DNA of 64,000 nt, from positions 4,154,001 to 4,218,000 of the forward strand of contig NZ_OY781099.1 of the NCBI RefSeq assembly GCF_963676325.1. Direction: 5' to 3'. Below, piece by piece: positions 25,919 to 35,685 of this stretch. The notes beneath the pieces were generated by a model. That model saw nothing but the letters and a program-made list of their open reading frames with translations, did no database searches and had not been told where the DNA came from. The position numbers and the translations under genes are program-made. The DNA comes from an uncultured Bacteroides sp. (GTDB lineage: Bacteria > Bacteroidota > Bacteroidia > Bacteroidales > Bacteroidaceae). Every line of letters begins with the position of its first letter. Positions within the stretch are counted from its first letter, which is position 1.

Positions 25919-27232
25919 TTAGTATAATTTGTTAATAGCTGCTCCCACGTAATAGTGCAATAAAATACGATCGTACGTAAATCCTTGCTCACCCATTACT
26001 GCAGCACCAATCTGGCATAGACCTACTCCATGCCCCCATCCCGAACCTATAAGATTAAATCTTCCGGGGATATTATTTACCATCTCCTCTTTCTCGATAA
26101 CAAAAGCCGAACTATACAAGTGGGATGTAGAAAGGGTCCTTCTGATTTCTAATTCCTTGCCAATAGTAAGAGTTCGTTTACTCCCTACAATCTTTAGTTT
26201 TACCAATCGACCGGATACGCCTCGTTCAACAGGTACAAGATCAAGAATCTCCCCGTAATCAACACCTGAACGTTTTAATATCAGTTCTGATAATTCCTTT
26301 TGAGTATAAGAAACCTTCCAGCGATAGAAGTTCGTTGTTTCCTGATCATAGTTATTCAAAACCTGAGAAAGAATCTTTTTATCAGTTGTATTACAGAATG
26401 CATCCGGAGAAGCATATATCCATTTTACGGCTTCATCTTCCTTCGTCAAATCCGGCAATGGTTCTCCACTCTTATCGTCACGCAACTTAACCAGATAAGG
26501 ATGTTTCACATCTTCCCAGCAATATTGAAACTCTTCAACTGCTCCACCACAACACTTTGAAAAGCGGGCATCACAGATTTTTGTGCCCGACATCAGCACT
26601 TGTCCAGCTGTTTCTTTCACCGCCAGTTCCACATTTTTTGTAGAAGCACGGGTAATGCCTTGGTAACGCTGACAGTGATCATCGGCACATACATCAAAGT
26701 TCACATGATCTTCACGGTCATACCATTTGATGCATTCATCCTCTGTCTGTGAAAATGCAGTATACTCTGATTTAGTTTCAGCAATTTCTTTATTCTTCTG
26801 AATCTGAGCTAGCAACCAGCTTCTTGAGATTACAGCATGTGCTTTTAGTAACTCAGCAGAAGCAGTGGCACTCATTTCTGAAGAAATAACACTGATCAGG
26901 TAATCTTCCACAGAGATTACGTTGACAGCTGTAAGCTTATTATTCTCAACAATCAATTTCAATGCACCACGAAAACGTTGATTCTCTTTCCGTTCCCAAT
27001 GAAAGTTGATGCCAATAGTAACATCCAGCAATTCAAAAGAGTCGCTTTCACTGTCAGTAGGTTCAAAGAGTAATGCTTCGTAAACAGAACCGTTCCAAAG
27101 TATCTTACCTTCAGAATACTTTGCTGTTTGACAGCCAGTGAGTTTAGTTCCCTCCCAAAGATAATTGCCTTGTAATATAAAATCTATTTGTGGTTCAAAC
27201 ATGATCCCCACATCTACTTTAGGTTCTTTCAT
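25919..27232 (-). CDS. SpoIID/LytB-domain protein, predicted lytic transglycosylase on bare glycan
   Basis: 437 residues. The SpoIID core spans about 85-437: VISVEDYLISVISSEMS with the likely catalytic E119, LKAHAVISRSWLL, KCCGGAVEEFQ and the C-terminal GWGHGVGLCQIGA with YDRILLHYY. SpoIID of Bacillus cuts glycan strands lacking stem peptides, leaving anhydroMurNAc ends. No signal peptide is seen, which is odd for an enzyme on murein; it may act on imported fragments or leave by another route. Its ATG overlaps the DUF4922 stop (ATGA at 27229-27232). Confidence 0.88.
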   Translation of the reverse strand: MKEPKVDVGIMFEPQIDFILQGNYLWEGTKLTGCQTAKYSEGKILWNGSVYEALLFEPTDSESDSFELLDVTIGINFHWERKENQRFRGALKLIVENNKLTAVNVISVEDYLISVISSEMSATASAELLKAHAVISRSWLLAQIQKNKEIAETKSEYTAFSQTEDECIKWYDREDHVNFDVCADDHCQRYQGITRASTKNVELAVKETAGQVLMSGTKICDARFSKCCGGAVEEFQYCWEDVKHPYLVKLRDDKSGEPLPDLTKEDEAVKWIYASPDAFCNTTDKKILSQVLNNYDQETTNFYRWKVSYTQKELSELILKRSGVDYGEILDLVPVERGVSGRLVKLKIVGSKRTLTIGKELEIRRTLSTSHLYSSAFVIEKEEMVNNIPGRFNLIGSGWGHGVGLCQIGAAVMGEQGFTYDRILLHYYVGAAINKLY

Positions 27233-28176
27233 AGTGTTGTTTTTAAGCGCTCAACTATTTCTTGTAACATAGTCTCATCCATGCATACCTCTTGCAAGAT
27301 GTCACATATATTTTGGGCTGAAACCTTTTCAAAATCTTTTTCCAACGGAGTGATAAATACGCCTCCCATATCTACGGAAGCCGGACTAATTAATATATTT
27401 TCATCACCCTGAGCTGTATAACAGGAAGGACGGTGTAAAGTACGGGGAAATATGCAGATCACCCATTTGTCTGACTCAAACCAAGCCAGGATGTTCATCA
27501 TTGGTTCACCTTCACCTGGTTTTACTTCAAGAGAAGAGTATATCTGCTCAAACAAATTAACTGCACTATCTTTAGATTCCGATTCTATGACTAGAGTCCC
27601 TCTCAAATAACTATTAAGGAGAAACAACTTTGCTGATTGATATTCAAGAGCTTCAGAGTCAGCAAACATTCTCCATTCTTTCTCAATAGGAAGAAATCCT
27701 TTGCTTCCAGCCTGAAAATGAACATGGTCAGGAGCAGATGCTCCACACTTGGGACCATTGTAGAAAACAGTGAACTCATCCAAATTATATGCCAGATCAA
27801 GCATATCTCCAAATCGGTTAATAATCAGTTGGTCAACATGTTCGCAAGCAGGAATAGTCAGATGCTTTGGAAAAATAGGGAACGGATTTATCAGCACCAC
27901 ATAATTATCTCCAAAAGGAATTCCTTTCTGTACGGCCGGACGATTTTGTTCACAGAGAAAACACTTCCGTTCCTGTATCGACTTTGAATCAACTTTGGCT
28001 GAAGAGGAGACAATACGGGCAGGATTAAACTGAACAGAAATCTTAAACCCGTCAAAAGTTAGTTCTTTTACTCTGACCTGTTTCAGTGCTTCATAATTAT
28101 TCCTTGCAAGTTCCCACTCATTCAGTTGTTCCTGAAGCAGATTCTGTACTTGTGCAGATGTGATTATTCTTTTCAT
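27229..28176 (-). CDS. DUF4922 protein, GalT/Ap4A-phosphorylase-like nucleotidyltransferase fold
   Basis: 315 residues from the ATG at 28176, which overlaps the preceding stop as ATGA. Motifs of the HIT/GalT superfamily are visible: a CFLC zinc-type pair at 72-75, NPFPIFPKHLTI at 97-108, and the catalytic HVHFQAG at 151-157 (H-x-H-x-Q). GalT and ADP-sugar phosphorylases of this type move nucleotidyl groups to or from sugar 1-phosphates through a His intermediate. I know no assigned activity for DUF4922. Coupling to the GT2 gene on one side and SpoIID on the other suggests a sugar-nucleotide step linked to muropeptide use. Confidence 0.85.
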   Translation of the reverse strand: MKRIITSAQVQNLLQEQLNEWELARNNYEALKQVRVKELTFDGFKISVQFNPARIVSSSAKVDSKSIQERKCFLCEQNRPAVQKGIPFGDNYVVLINPFPIFPKHLTIPACEHVDQLIINRFGDMLDLAYNLDEFTVFYNGPKCGASAPDHVHFQAGSKGFLPIEKEWRMFADSEALEYQSAKLFLLNSYLRGTLVIESESKDSAVNLFEQIYSSLEVKPGEGEPMMNILAWFESDKWVICIFPRTLHRPSCYTAQGDENILISPASVDMGGVFITPLEKDFEKVSAQNICDILQEVCMDETMLQEIVERLKTTL

Positions 28177-29636
28177 TTCTTTTTGTTTAAAGCTATTCTG
28201 GCTTGAAGCTCCCATGTACGGATTCTGTCTTTGTAGGTATTATGACCATTCATTTTAACTACATCCAACGATGCATCGGAATTATCATCCCAACGGCGAC
28301 ACATATAAACCACATCGTATACACGACCAATCTGATATTCACGTGAAATATTCAATCCTAATGCGTAATCTTCGCCATAGCTGGTATTAGGAACTTTAAT
28401 ATCTCTCAACACTGGAGTATAAAAAGCACGGGGAGCGCCTAATCCATTAATACGAAGCGCATTATTGCGTCCATTATCCGGAGTCCATTCCTTATGATCA
28501 ATAATACCCGGAGCAATCATATTCATATTAAAGTCGGTCATCATATAGGTTCCAACTACCATAGCACAATTTTGTTCATAAAACGCATCTACCATCTTCT
28601 GCAAAGTATCTTCACCGCTATAAACATCATCGCTGTCTAGCTGAATCACAAACTTACCACATTTTGGATGATGTGCACCAAGATTCCAGCAGCCACCAAT
28701 ACCTAAGTCCTTACGTTCGGGAATTATATGAATTAATCGTTCGTCGGAAGCAAACTTATTGATAGCTTCGGTTGTACCATCTGTAGAAAAGTTATCAACC
28801 ACGATTAAATTAAATTTGAAATTCGTCTTTTGACTCAACACAGAACGGATCGCGTCTTCAACAGTACGAATACGGTTTCTCACCGGTATTAAAACAGAAG
28901 CTTCAAATTCAAAATCGCCCGCATTAAACTCTATCTTCTTAAAATCAGGAGCAAGATATCCCTCTATTTCTTTCAAATGAGCAGTACAAGCAGCTTCCAT
29001 CTCTATCTGTACACCTCTGTTTTTAGGATCTACATAATCAAAGATCTTTTCACCACTTTTGCGTGTATCATGTTCCACTTCGGAATAAAGGTATTCATTG
29101 ATATGAACCAAAGGAGCCTTTTGAGAAACTTTCAAACGTAAATCATACAAACCTGCAAAGGAGTAGTCAGTCGTCATTTCATTTGCAGCTGCTTTAAGAA
29201 CTTCAGCCTTGTAAAGTAATACAGAACCAAAATTAAAATCATCCCGCAAACTACCAAACTGGCAATCAATTACCGGACAAAGATTTCTTGATTCTCCTAT
29301 TACCTGATAATGATCTGCATAAACCATTCCGGCAGCAGAATCTTCCGCAATATGTAACATACGTTCCAAGGCAAACATACCAAGCTCTAACGATGTATAT
29401 TTTGTATAGATCAGACTGAAATCTGCATCTGAACGTTTCGCTATTTCACGGATTGCAGAGGTAGAGTTCAATGATGAAACCAAAAGTTTCTCGCATCCTT
29501 CTATTTGTTCTTCAATTTTATCTGTAACAAGTAAATAGATCTTATTTACTAATTCACTTGATTTTAAATTCTGTATAGTTTGTTCTGCTTGTGCAGTACC
29601 CATAAAAGGGATAAAACAATTAATCGAGGTCTTCAT
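28173..29636 (-). CDS. Two-domain GT2 glycosyltransferase
   Basis: 487 residues, no membrane helix. The C-terminal part (about 246-470) is a full GT2 GT-A domain: EASVLIPVRNRIRTVEDAIR, VVDNFSTDGTTE and the metal motif FVIQLDSDDVY. The N-terminal 240 residues look like a second, degenerate GT-A domain beginning TSINCFIPF. The enzyme should be cytosolic and use a nucleotide sugar. Its stop overlaps the DUF4922 start (ATGA), so the two are made together; DUF4922 could supply or remove its donor. The acceptor is unknown. A transferase among catabolic genes is unexpected. Confidence 0.85.
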   Translation of the reverse strand: MKTSINCFIPFMGTAQAEQTIQNLKSSELVNKIYLLVTDKIEEQIEGCEKLLVSSLNSTSAIREIAKRSDADFSLIYTKYTSLELGMFALERMLHIAEDSAAGMVYADHYQVIGESRNLCPVIDCQFGSLRDDFNFGSVLLYKAEVLKAAANEMTTDYSFAGLYDLRLKVSQKAPLVHINEYLYSEVEHDTRKSGEKIFDYVDPKNRGVQIEMEAACTAHLKEIEGYLAPDFKKIEFNAGDFEFEASVLIPVRNRIRTVEDAIRSVLSQKTNFKFNLIVVDNFSTDGTTEAINKFASDERLIHIIPERKDLGIGGCWNLGAHHPKCGKFVIQLDSDDVYSGEDTLQKMVDAFYEQNCAMVVGTYMMTDFNMNMIAPGIIDHKEWTPDNGRNNALRINGLGAPRAFYTPVLRDIKVPNTSYGEDYALGLNISREYQIGRVYDVVYMCRRWDDNSDASLDVVKMNGHNTYKDRIRTWELQARIALNKKK

Positions 29637-29669
29637 ATTGATATCGTATTACTTTTTAATTACTTGTTA

Positions 29670-31523
29670 TTATTTAATTTGGAAATTAGCTCTTAGAATT
29701 CCAACTTCACCACTTGTACTTGTAAACAAACATCCTGTGGCACTCAATGGAACTACTGTATTAATCAGTGAGTTCCCAATCTTGTGCTTCCACAATAGTT
29801 TTCCTGACAAAGCATCCAAGGCGAAAATTAATCCGCTTTTTGTACTGCCAAATACAACTCCGTCTTTTTCTACCAACATTGAAGGAGCATGTTCATACCC
29901 AAACTTTACATTAGTTGCCCATATCTGTTTCGGAACATTTCCTTGGGTTGAAAAACAGACAACACTGTCCTGCATCGTTTTGCTATATACCCGCATCTTA
30001 TCTGCTGAAAGTCCAATTGTTTCTCTAACCGTCGATTGAAATGTTCTCCACACAGTCTGCCCATTGCTAGCATCAATGGCAGTCATTGCTCGTTGTGGAT
30101 CAGTAATAAATACTTTCCCATTTGCAGCAACAGGCCATACAGCAGCAGGAGAAAAATGCATCCGGGTAAGGTTACCATTCCATTTCCAAAGTTCTTTGCC
30201 AGTAGTTTTATCCAAAGCATAAAGATTATTATCCCATGCGCCAAAAATCACTTTGCCTTCATACAAAAATGGTCGGGTTTCAATATATCCTTTCACACCA
30301 GTAAATTCCCACCGGAGTTTTCCCGTCTTAACATCCAACGCACGAAAAGTATGATCACTAGCTCCAATATAAGCTATTCCATCTTCAATAGTTACTGCAC
30401 CCAAGACAGCTTCATTCGCCGTATATTTCCAAATCAGTTTCCCTGTTTTGGAATTAACGCCATATATATTTTTATCGGCAGAACCAAAGACTATTATTCC
30501 ATTAGCCACAGCAGGTGTTCCCACTATGCGATTTTCAGATTTAAAGCTCCACTTTTTCTTTCCATTCTTTAATACATAGCAACTTAAATAACCCAAGTCA
30601 TCTCCTACGTATATATTTTCATTATATAAAACAGGAGATGAATAAATCCCTGCACCAGTCTTTATCTTCCAATATTCTTTTACCTGTTTATTTTCATTAT
30701 TTACAGAATAATCAGGACGCTTATAACCTGAATTATCAGCAGAATAATATTTCCTGCTCAATGAATATCCTGCCCACTTACGAGGTTCTTCGCCTATTTT
30801 TTGTTCATAAGCCAGAATAGAATCTGCTGTTATCTGAAAAATAGAATAACCTCCTACTCTCTCTTTCCCTCTTAAGTTAGAGCGACTTAGTATTCCAGGA
30901 ATGCCATCATAACTGAACAACAAATTCCGGTGGTAATGTCCACCTAAGACTGAACGAATATTATATGGACGAACTGCGTCTGTCACATCATACCAATTAT
31001 CTACATCACCATCTTGCAAAGGATAATGAGTAACCAGAATAACAGGTTTCTCTTTTCCTACTGTATCCAATTCCTTTTTCATCCAGGAAATATCCTGCGG
31101 AGAAACATGCCCATCGGCCATTCGAATAACAGGGCCAGAGTTAAACCCCAAAAAAAGGAACCCCTTATGCTCAAATTTAAAACGATCAGATCCAAATATA
31201 TGGCTAAAATCAGTAGCTCCTGATTCACTCCATTTCGTTTCATGATTGCCCGATGTTATATAATACTTCACATTCAGTTGATCAAGCAAGAATTTCACTC
31301 TCTTCAATGATGCACGATCGCCTTCCTCTGTTACATCACCAGACACTATAACAAAATCAAGATTCCTGATTTTATTAATCTGTTCAACTGACCTTCTTAA
31401 ATCATTATAAGCAAGAGAGTCTGAACTTACATGTATATCTGTCAACAATGCAAAACGGAAATCTTCGCCTCGTAACGAACTCAGAATAAGACATAATAGG
31501 GCTGATAGAAAGATCCTTTTCAT
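29670..31523 (-). CDS. Metallophosphoesterase fused to a PQQ-type beta-propeller, exported
   Basis: 617 residues. A signal peptide (1-19) is followed by a calcineurin-like phosphoesterase domain to about 250: LLTDIHVSSD, VSGDVTEEGD, SGNHETKW, VTHYPLQDGD and LGGHYHRN give the complete set of metal ligands. Residues about 285-617 hold BamB/PQQ-like propeller blades with repeated G..LW.. and AV..G..Y.G.. patterns. Location is the periplasm or outer surface. Substrate unknown; a phosphate-bearing wall or lipid fragment would fit the neighbours. It lies 33 bases before the GT2 gene. TATATTTG at 31554-31561 (minus strand) is a possible -7 box. Confidence 0.85.
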   Translation of the reverse strand: MKRIFLSALLCLILSSLRGEDFRFALLTDIHVSSDSLAYNDLRRSVEQINKIRNLDFVIVSGDVTEEGDRASLKRVKFLLDQLNVKYYITSGNHETKWSESGATDFSHIFGSDRFKFEHKGFLFLGFNSGPVIRMADGHVSPQDISWMKKELDTVGKEKPVILVTHYPLQDGDVDNWYDVTDAVRPYNIRSVLGGHYHRNLLFSYDGIPGILSRSNLRGKERVGGYSIFQITADSILAYEQKIGEEPRKWAGYSLSRKYYSADNSGYKRPDYSVNNENKQVKEYWKIKTGAGIYSSPVLYNENIYVGDDLGYLSCYVLKNGKKKWSFKSENRIVGTPAVANGIIVFGSADKNIYGVNSKTGKLIWKYTANEAVLGAVTIEDGIAYIGASDHTFRALDVKTGKLRWEFTGVKGYIETRPFLYEGKVIFGAWDNNLYALDKTTGKELWKWNGNLTRMHFSPAAVWPVAANGKVFITDPQRAMTAIDASNGQTVWRTFQSTVRETIGLSADKMRVYSKTMQDSVVCFSTQGNVPKQIWATNVKFGYEHAPSMLVEKDGVVFGSTKSGLIFALDALSGKLLWKHKIGNSLINTVVPLSATGCLFTSTSGEVGILRANFQIK

Positions 31524-31674
31524 AATGGTTTTAATTTAGGCTCTTATAGAAAACAAATATAAAATAAATGTTTTAAATGCTGAAATAGCTTCCTTTTATT
31601 TTCGTATTAGAATCATTTTTTTGCAAATAATAACATTTTAAGGCACGATTCCATATAAATGGAATACTAATAAT

Positions 31675-32532
31675 TTAAAAGCGTGAAACTGGAGAAATAT
31701 TTTGGGTATGATATTCTATTAAACCTGTCATTGGAGATTCCACTACAGTATCTATCTTTATACCGAACTCTTTTGCAACATCATCCAATACAGAAGAATA
31801 GTTATATGCAACTGAACCAACAAAACGAATGGGATAGTTTTGATAATCATATTGACATACATTACGAACAAAAAAGTTTTTCAGGTTCTGATAAACAAGA
31901 TTATACACATAATCATTATTCAAATGCTCAATAAGAAAATAAGAGAAAGTGGACAAAAAACGATTTGGAAACGGGCGACCGTACACTGACTCCAGCGCAT
32001 CATCAGCTGAAATCCGGAACTTATCATAAAATGTTTCGATAAGAACAGCGGGGGCTAAACCTTTCAGGCAATCAGCAAGGAAAAGCTTACCCAAAACAGC
32101 ACCACTGCCTTCATCACCTAAAACATAACCTAATGATCTGACATTACGAACAATATTCTCCCCATCATAAAAACAGGAGTTAGAACCCGTACCTAAAATA
32201 CAGGCAATCCCAGCATCATTTTTTAATAGTCCTCTTGCAGCAGCCAACAAATCACTTTCAACTTCGATAGGCGACTTGAACTGAGCAACCAAAGATGCAC
32301 CAATGATTTCCTTGCGTTCCGGAGAAGAACAGCCGGCACCATAAAAGAACACCTGTTCATATCTTTTTTTAAAAAAATGTTCAGGAAGCCCCAAGCGCAC
32401 ACTACGGCTAATCTCCCGTCTAGATTGAAAAAAGGGATTTATGCCTTCAGTAAATGTATGTTCTGTTACATACGCCCCATCAATCAATGCCCATTCTGTT
32501 CGTGTAGAACCACTTTCCGCTATCAGTTTCAT
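31675..32532 (-). CDS. BadF/BadG-type sugar kinase, second MurK/GlcNAc-kinase-like copy
   Basis: 285 residues, collinear with the MurK-like protein at 18517: ESDLLAAARGL, CILGTGSNSCFYDG, VLGDEGSGAVLG and FPNRFLSTF are shared. One difference stands out: phosphate-1 reads AESGSTRTEW, with Glu in place of the usual Asp at residue 6. It may phosphorylate GlcNAc, or another amino sugar, beside a MurNAc-specific partner. It has spacers on both sides (151 and 105 bases) and a TATCTTTG -7 box upstream at 32561-32568 (minus strand), so it may start its own transcript. Confidence 0.82.
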   Translation of the reverse strand: MKLIAESGSTRTEWALIDGAYVTEHTFTEGINPFFQSRREISRSVRLGLPEHFFKKRYEQVFFYGAGCSSPERKEIIGASLVAQFKSPIEVESDLLAAARGLLKNDAGIACILGTGSNSCFYDGENIVRNVRSLGYVLGDEGSGAVLGKLFLADCLKGLAPAVLIETFYDKFRISADDALESVYGRPFPNRFLSTFSYFLIEHLNNDYVYNLVYQNLKNFFVRNVCQYDYQNYPIRFVGSVAYNYSSVLDDVAKEFGIKIDTVVESPMTGLIEYHTQNISPVSRF

Positions 32533-32637
32533 TTGTTCGTCGTACTTTTAAAAGATTGTTCAAAGATAGTAATTAATTATATAACCCCATAAAATTAAAC
32601 AAAAAAGGATACTACATTTATAATGAGAGTATTACAA

Positions 32638-35600
32638 TTACTTATTTTGCATAAAGAAAAATAATACAGATCTCATTAGCCGATCTCTGTCGCCATTATT
32701 TTTGACTGCCTCAAAAGGGAAACCTAGAATACAGGTTTTATATTTCCCCTGATAAGCCACACCAGCGCTCAGATTATTTTCAGAATATCTAAATACCGTA
32801 TAAGAATCATTTACAGATGGTTCAATACCATCCGGAGATTCTACAGCGTATGATTCAGAATTAAGTTCATTAAAATATTCATATTTACCTGAAAAAACAG
32901 AGATAGGTGATGTCACGCTCTTCACTCTTCCTGTTGTAGCTGCCTGGCCGGTACGCCATTTATATTTAAGCACATTCATAGCAAAATCTTTATCACTTTG
33001 TCGAGGTGCATTGTTATCCCACAAATCGGATGCAACAAATGATCCGGAGACAAATATATTTCCATTTCCTTCACAATAATCCTTGATAAGAGACTGCAGT
33101 TTATCCGGGAACGTTTTGAACTGATTTGAGCAAACACCACCGCGACCCATTTTCACCTCACGTTGTTTTCCAAGTATGAGATCAACAGATTTGTAATCTT
33201 TCATATTAATCTGACCATCCATTACAGCCTCATCACTGCAAGAAACAAACGAGTAGCCCGCCTTAACAATAGATTGGCCATGAATGAAAGGATAATCAAA
33301 TGAGTTACCTGCAATAACCATTGTCTCGTAATTTGCCCTACTAGCACCAAATCCGGCAGCATCATCATCCATCCAAGGGATTTTACGCCTGAATTCAGTC
33401 TGATCTCCAATAAAGCAAATATCCTGTTTATAGGGAACCCCATGATCAAGTTCATCATTGAATCCGGCAATACTATCCGAAACAAAATCGGCTGGAGCAC
33501 TAACCCTATCAAAACCATTCACGACCAATACTGTTCCTTTTTCTTTATTTAATCTGCTGGCAGAAAGAATTTCAGAAGGGAAACTTTCACCACCATCATT
33601 CAATGCAGTAACTTTATAGCTATATATTTGTCCGGAAATCTGTTTAACACGATAATTGTTCTTGTTAACTACAACTCCATTATCAAAGTCGCCATCATCT
33701 ATTCGGGTATATACAACATATTTATCAGCAACAGCTGTAGGTTCTAAAGGATCGGTCACGGGTTTCCAATTAAGTTCCACCTCATCAGAACCAGTAAAAT
33801 GAATATTGAAATGGTCTATAGGTAAAGGCTGAACAACGTACTTTTGCTTATATTGAGAAGACAAGAACTGAAGCATCCCTTTATAGATTGCCCGACTGAC
33901 AGTAAACCTGAATCTTGGATCAAGCCCGTAACGCATATCTGCAAAGTTCTGGTGAGACAATAGTTCCAGAAGCATGGTTGGCACTTTAGGTAAACGAGCT
34001 TCAAAATAGGATTGGTTCCACATACCTCTTCGTGACCAGTTAGGTTCATAAAGAGTACGGATATCATTCACAATCTGTGATTGCACAAGATCAGTTAAAT
34101 CTCTTGCCGCATATCTGGAAGCACCATTGCTATATTTACCTTCATCACTATTTGTACAAAAAATACCAAGAGTACCAATAATTGAATCATTCATAGTTGT
34201 ACCGGCATCCGAATGAAAAGCAAAAGATAAATCTACCGGAATATGCAAACCTTCTGTTCCCGGATTAACCTGTGAACCTCCGGCCAGATAATTCACCCAT
34301 GCTCCCCTTGACTTATAATCATCCGTATAGTCATTTAATCCTTTGCTTGGTGAATAGATATCCTCCGGAAAGCCTGCCCATTGCATCCAGTAACGAGCTG
34401 CCTCTGTATATCGAGGATATCCACTTATCTCAAATGGATAATCAACTTTAGAGAGTGGTTTAACCTCTCCCTGAGCATTCGTTTCTGAGCTCTTTGCGTT
34501 TTCCGTTGTACCACTTTCAGAAATACGTCGGGCAATATTTCCATATCCACCACCAATTTTAACAGCATCAGCAGTAATAACCATTCCGGCTTTTGAGGAT
34601 TTGTTGCTCAATACAATTTTAGAATCACTGGTCTTCCCTGCTTCAAAATTAAAATGTCCCAAATAAATCCAGGTTCCACCTCCCATTTTCTGGTTAACCT
34701 TAAATTGAGTGATGCCGCCCTTGTGGTAAACCGTATACAAAGCATCATCCGCACTGTTTTCTAAAGTTTTATAAGAAACATAAACAGCATAAGTTCCAGT
34801 TTTAGGAATATCAGGGATCCATTCCGCAGAACTCTCCTCCCCTTTCTTTATCGTTTCTATCTGCCGATAAGTTCCATCGTGAAAAGGATTTTCGTTATTG
34901 ACATAGAATTCTTTTCTTTGAGCAAAACCAACCATTGAACCATCAATCCATCTCTTCGATGCCATCTTTTCAATATACTTTGAGTTACAGCTAAGAGAGC
35001 CATCGTTATCCACGATTACTTCTGAAGTATTCACATCACGTTCCCGAGGTAGAATTACATTAGCACCGGCATTTTCAAGCATTGGAACTAAATATGGTAA
35101 TACATAACTTTGTGTATACAGATCTTCAACAGTTTGAAAAATACGCGCTCTTTGCCATTCCCAGCGAGTCAGCTTAGATTCGTAATAATATCCATGGCTT
35201 TGCCACATGGCGATATGTCGATTTTGCAATCCTTTAACAGGTCTGTAAGGAATAGAAAGACGAGACACCAATGGTTTATCTATGCTATTCGTGAAAGTCA
35301 GAGCCTTTTTATCTCTTTTACTACGCAAAGCAAATGGTATTAAGTCTTCAATAGTGTGCTTATCAGTCACAAGCTTTACGTTATACCCTGCTAATTCAGC
35401 AGGAAGTAACTGACGAATATGTTTATAAATATCAGATACATTATCCTCCCTGAAAGGAATATATGAGCAATTCATATTAGCATAAAGCTCTATCGTTTTA
35501 TTGTTAATAGCAACAGAGTCAATACTGATAGGACCAACAGAAATATTCTTCCGTGAAGTCTGGGTTAAATAAACACCAATAGCTGAACGCACCTCTTTTG

Positions 35601-35679
35601 AAAGATTCTGCGCTCCGGCGGCCTGACAACAAAGTCCGGCTACAATAAAGCTAAACACATAATTACGAATAGGTTTCAT
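32638..35679 (-). CDS. N-acetylmuramoyl-L-alanine amidase (Amidase_3) with inserted golvesin-like domain
   Basis: 1013 residues from the ATG at 35679 (35685 is possible), with signal peptide ending AGAQ. Zinc-site residues of Amidase_3 are recognisable: AMWQSHG (H162), PRERD (E213), FAFHSDAG (H489) and MLLELLSHQN (E572). Between E213 and H489, about residues 265-380, sits a golvesin C-terminal-like beta domain. A fibronectin III-like domain follows near 655-740, then an uncharacterised end. Such proteins are often mislabelled xanthan lyase. The amidase removes stem peptides from MurNAc outside the cell or in the periplasm, producing the bare glycan that SpoIID and NamZ need. Confidence 0.82.
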   Translation of the reverse strand: MKPIRNYVFSFIVAGLCCQAAGAQNLSKEVRSAIGVYLTQTSRKNISVGPISIDSVAINNKTIELYANMNCSYIPFREDNVSDIYKHIRQLLPAELAGYNVKLVTDKHTIEDLIPFALRSKRDKKALTFTNSIDKPLVSRLSIPYRPVKGLQNRHIAMWQSHGYYYESKLTRWEWQRARIFQTVEDLYTQSYVLPYLVPMLENAGANVILPRERDVNTSEVIVDNDGSLSCNSKYIEKMASKRWIDGSMVGFAQRKEFYVNNENPFHDGTYRQIETIKKGEESSAEWIPDIPKTGTYAVYVSYKTLENSADDALYTVYHKGGITQFKVNQKMGGGTWIYLGHFNFEAGKTSDSKIVLSNKSSKAGMVITADAVKIGGGYGNIARRISESGTTENAKSSETNAQGEVKPLSKVDYPFEISGYPRYTEAARYWMQWAGFPEDIYSPSKGLNDYTDDYKSRGAWVNYLAGGSQVNPGTEGLHIPVDLSFAFHSDAGTTMNDSIIGTLGIFCTNSDEGKYSNGASRYAARDLTDLVQSQIVNDIRTLYEPNWSRRGMWNQSYFEARLPKVPTMLLELLSHQNFADMRYGLDPRFRFTVSRAIYKGMLQFLSSQYKQKYVVQPLPIDHFNIHFTGSDEVELNWKPVTDPLEPTAVADKYVVYTRIDDGDFDNGVVVNKNNYRVKQISGQIYSYKVTALNDGGESFPSEILSASRLNKEKGTVLVVNGFDRVSAPADFVSDSIAGFNDELDHGVPYKQDICFIGDQTEFRRKIPWMDDDAAGFGASRANYETMVIAGNSFDYPFIHGQSIVKAGYSFVSCSDEAVMDGQINMKDYKSVDLILGKQREVKMGRGGVCSNQFKTFPDKLQSLIKDYCEGNGNIFVSGSFVASDLWDNNAPRQSDKDFAMNVLKYKWRTGQAATTGRVKSVTSPISVFSGKYEYFNELNSESYAVESPDGIEPSVNDSYTVFRYSENNLSAGVAYQGKYKTCILGFPFEAVKNNGDRDRLMRSVLFFFMQNK

Positions 35680-35685
35680 AAACAT

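Noticed and set aside
32638..35679. Xanthan lyase
   Set aside because: The common database label has no support here: no polysaccharide lyase motif is seen, while the Amidase_3 ligand set is present in order.
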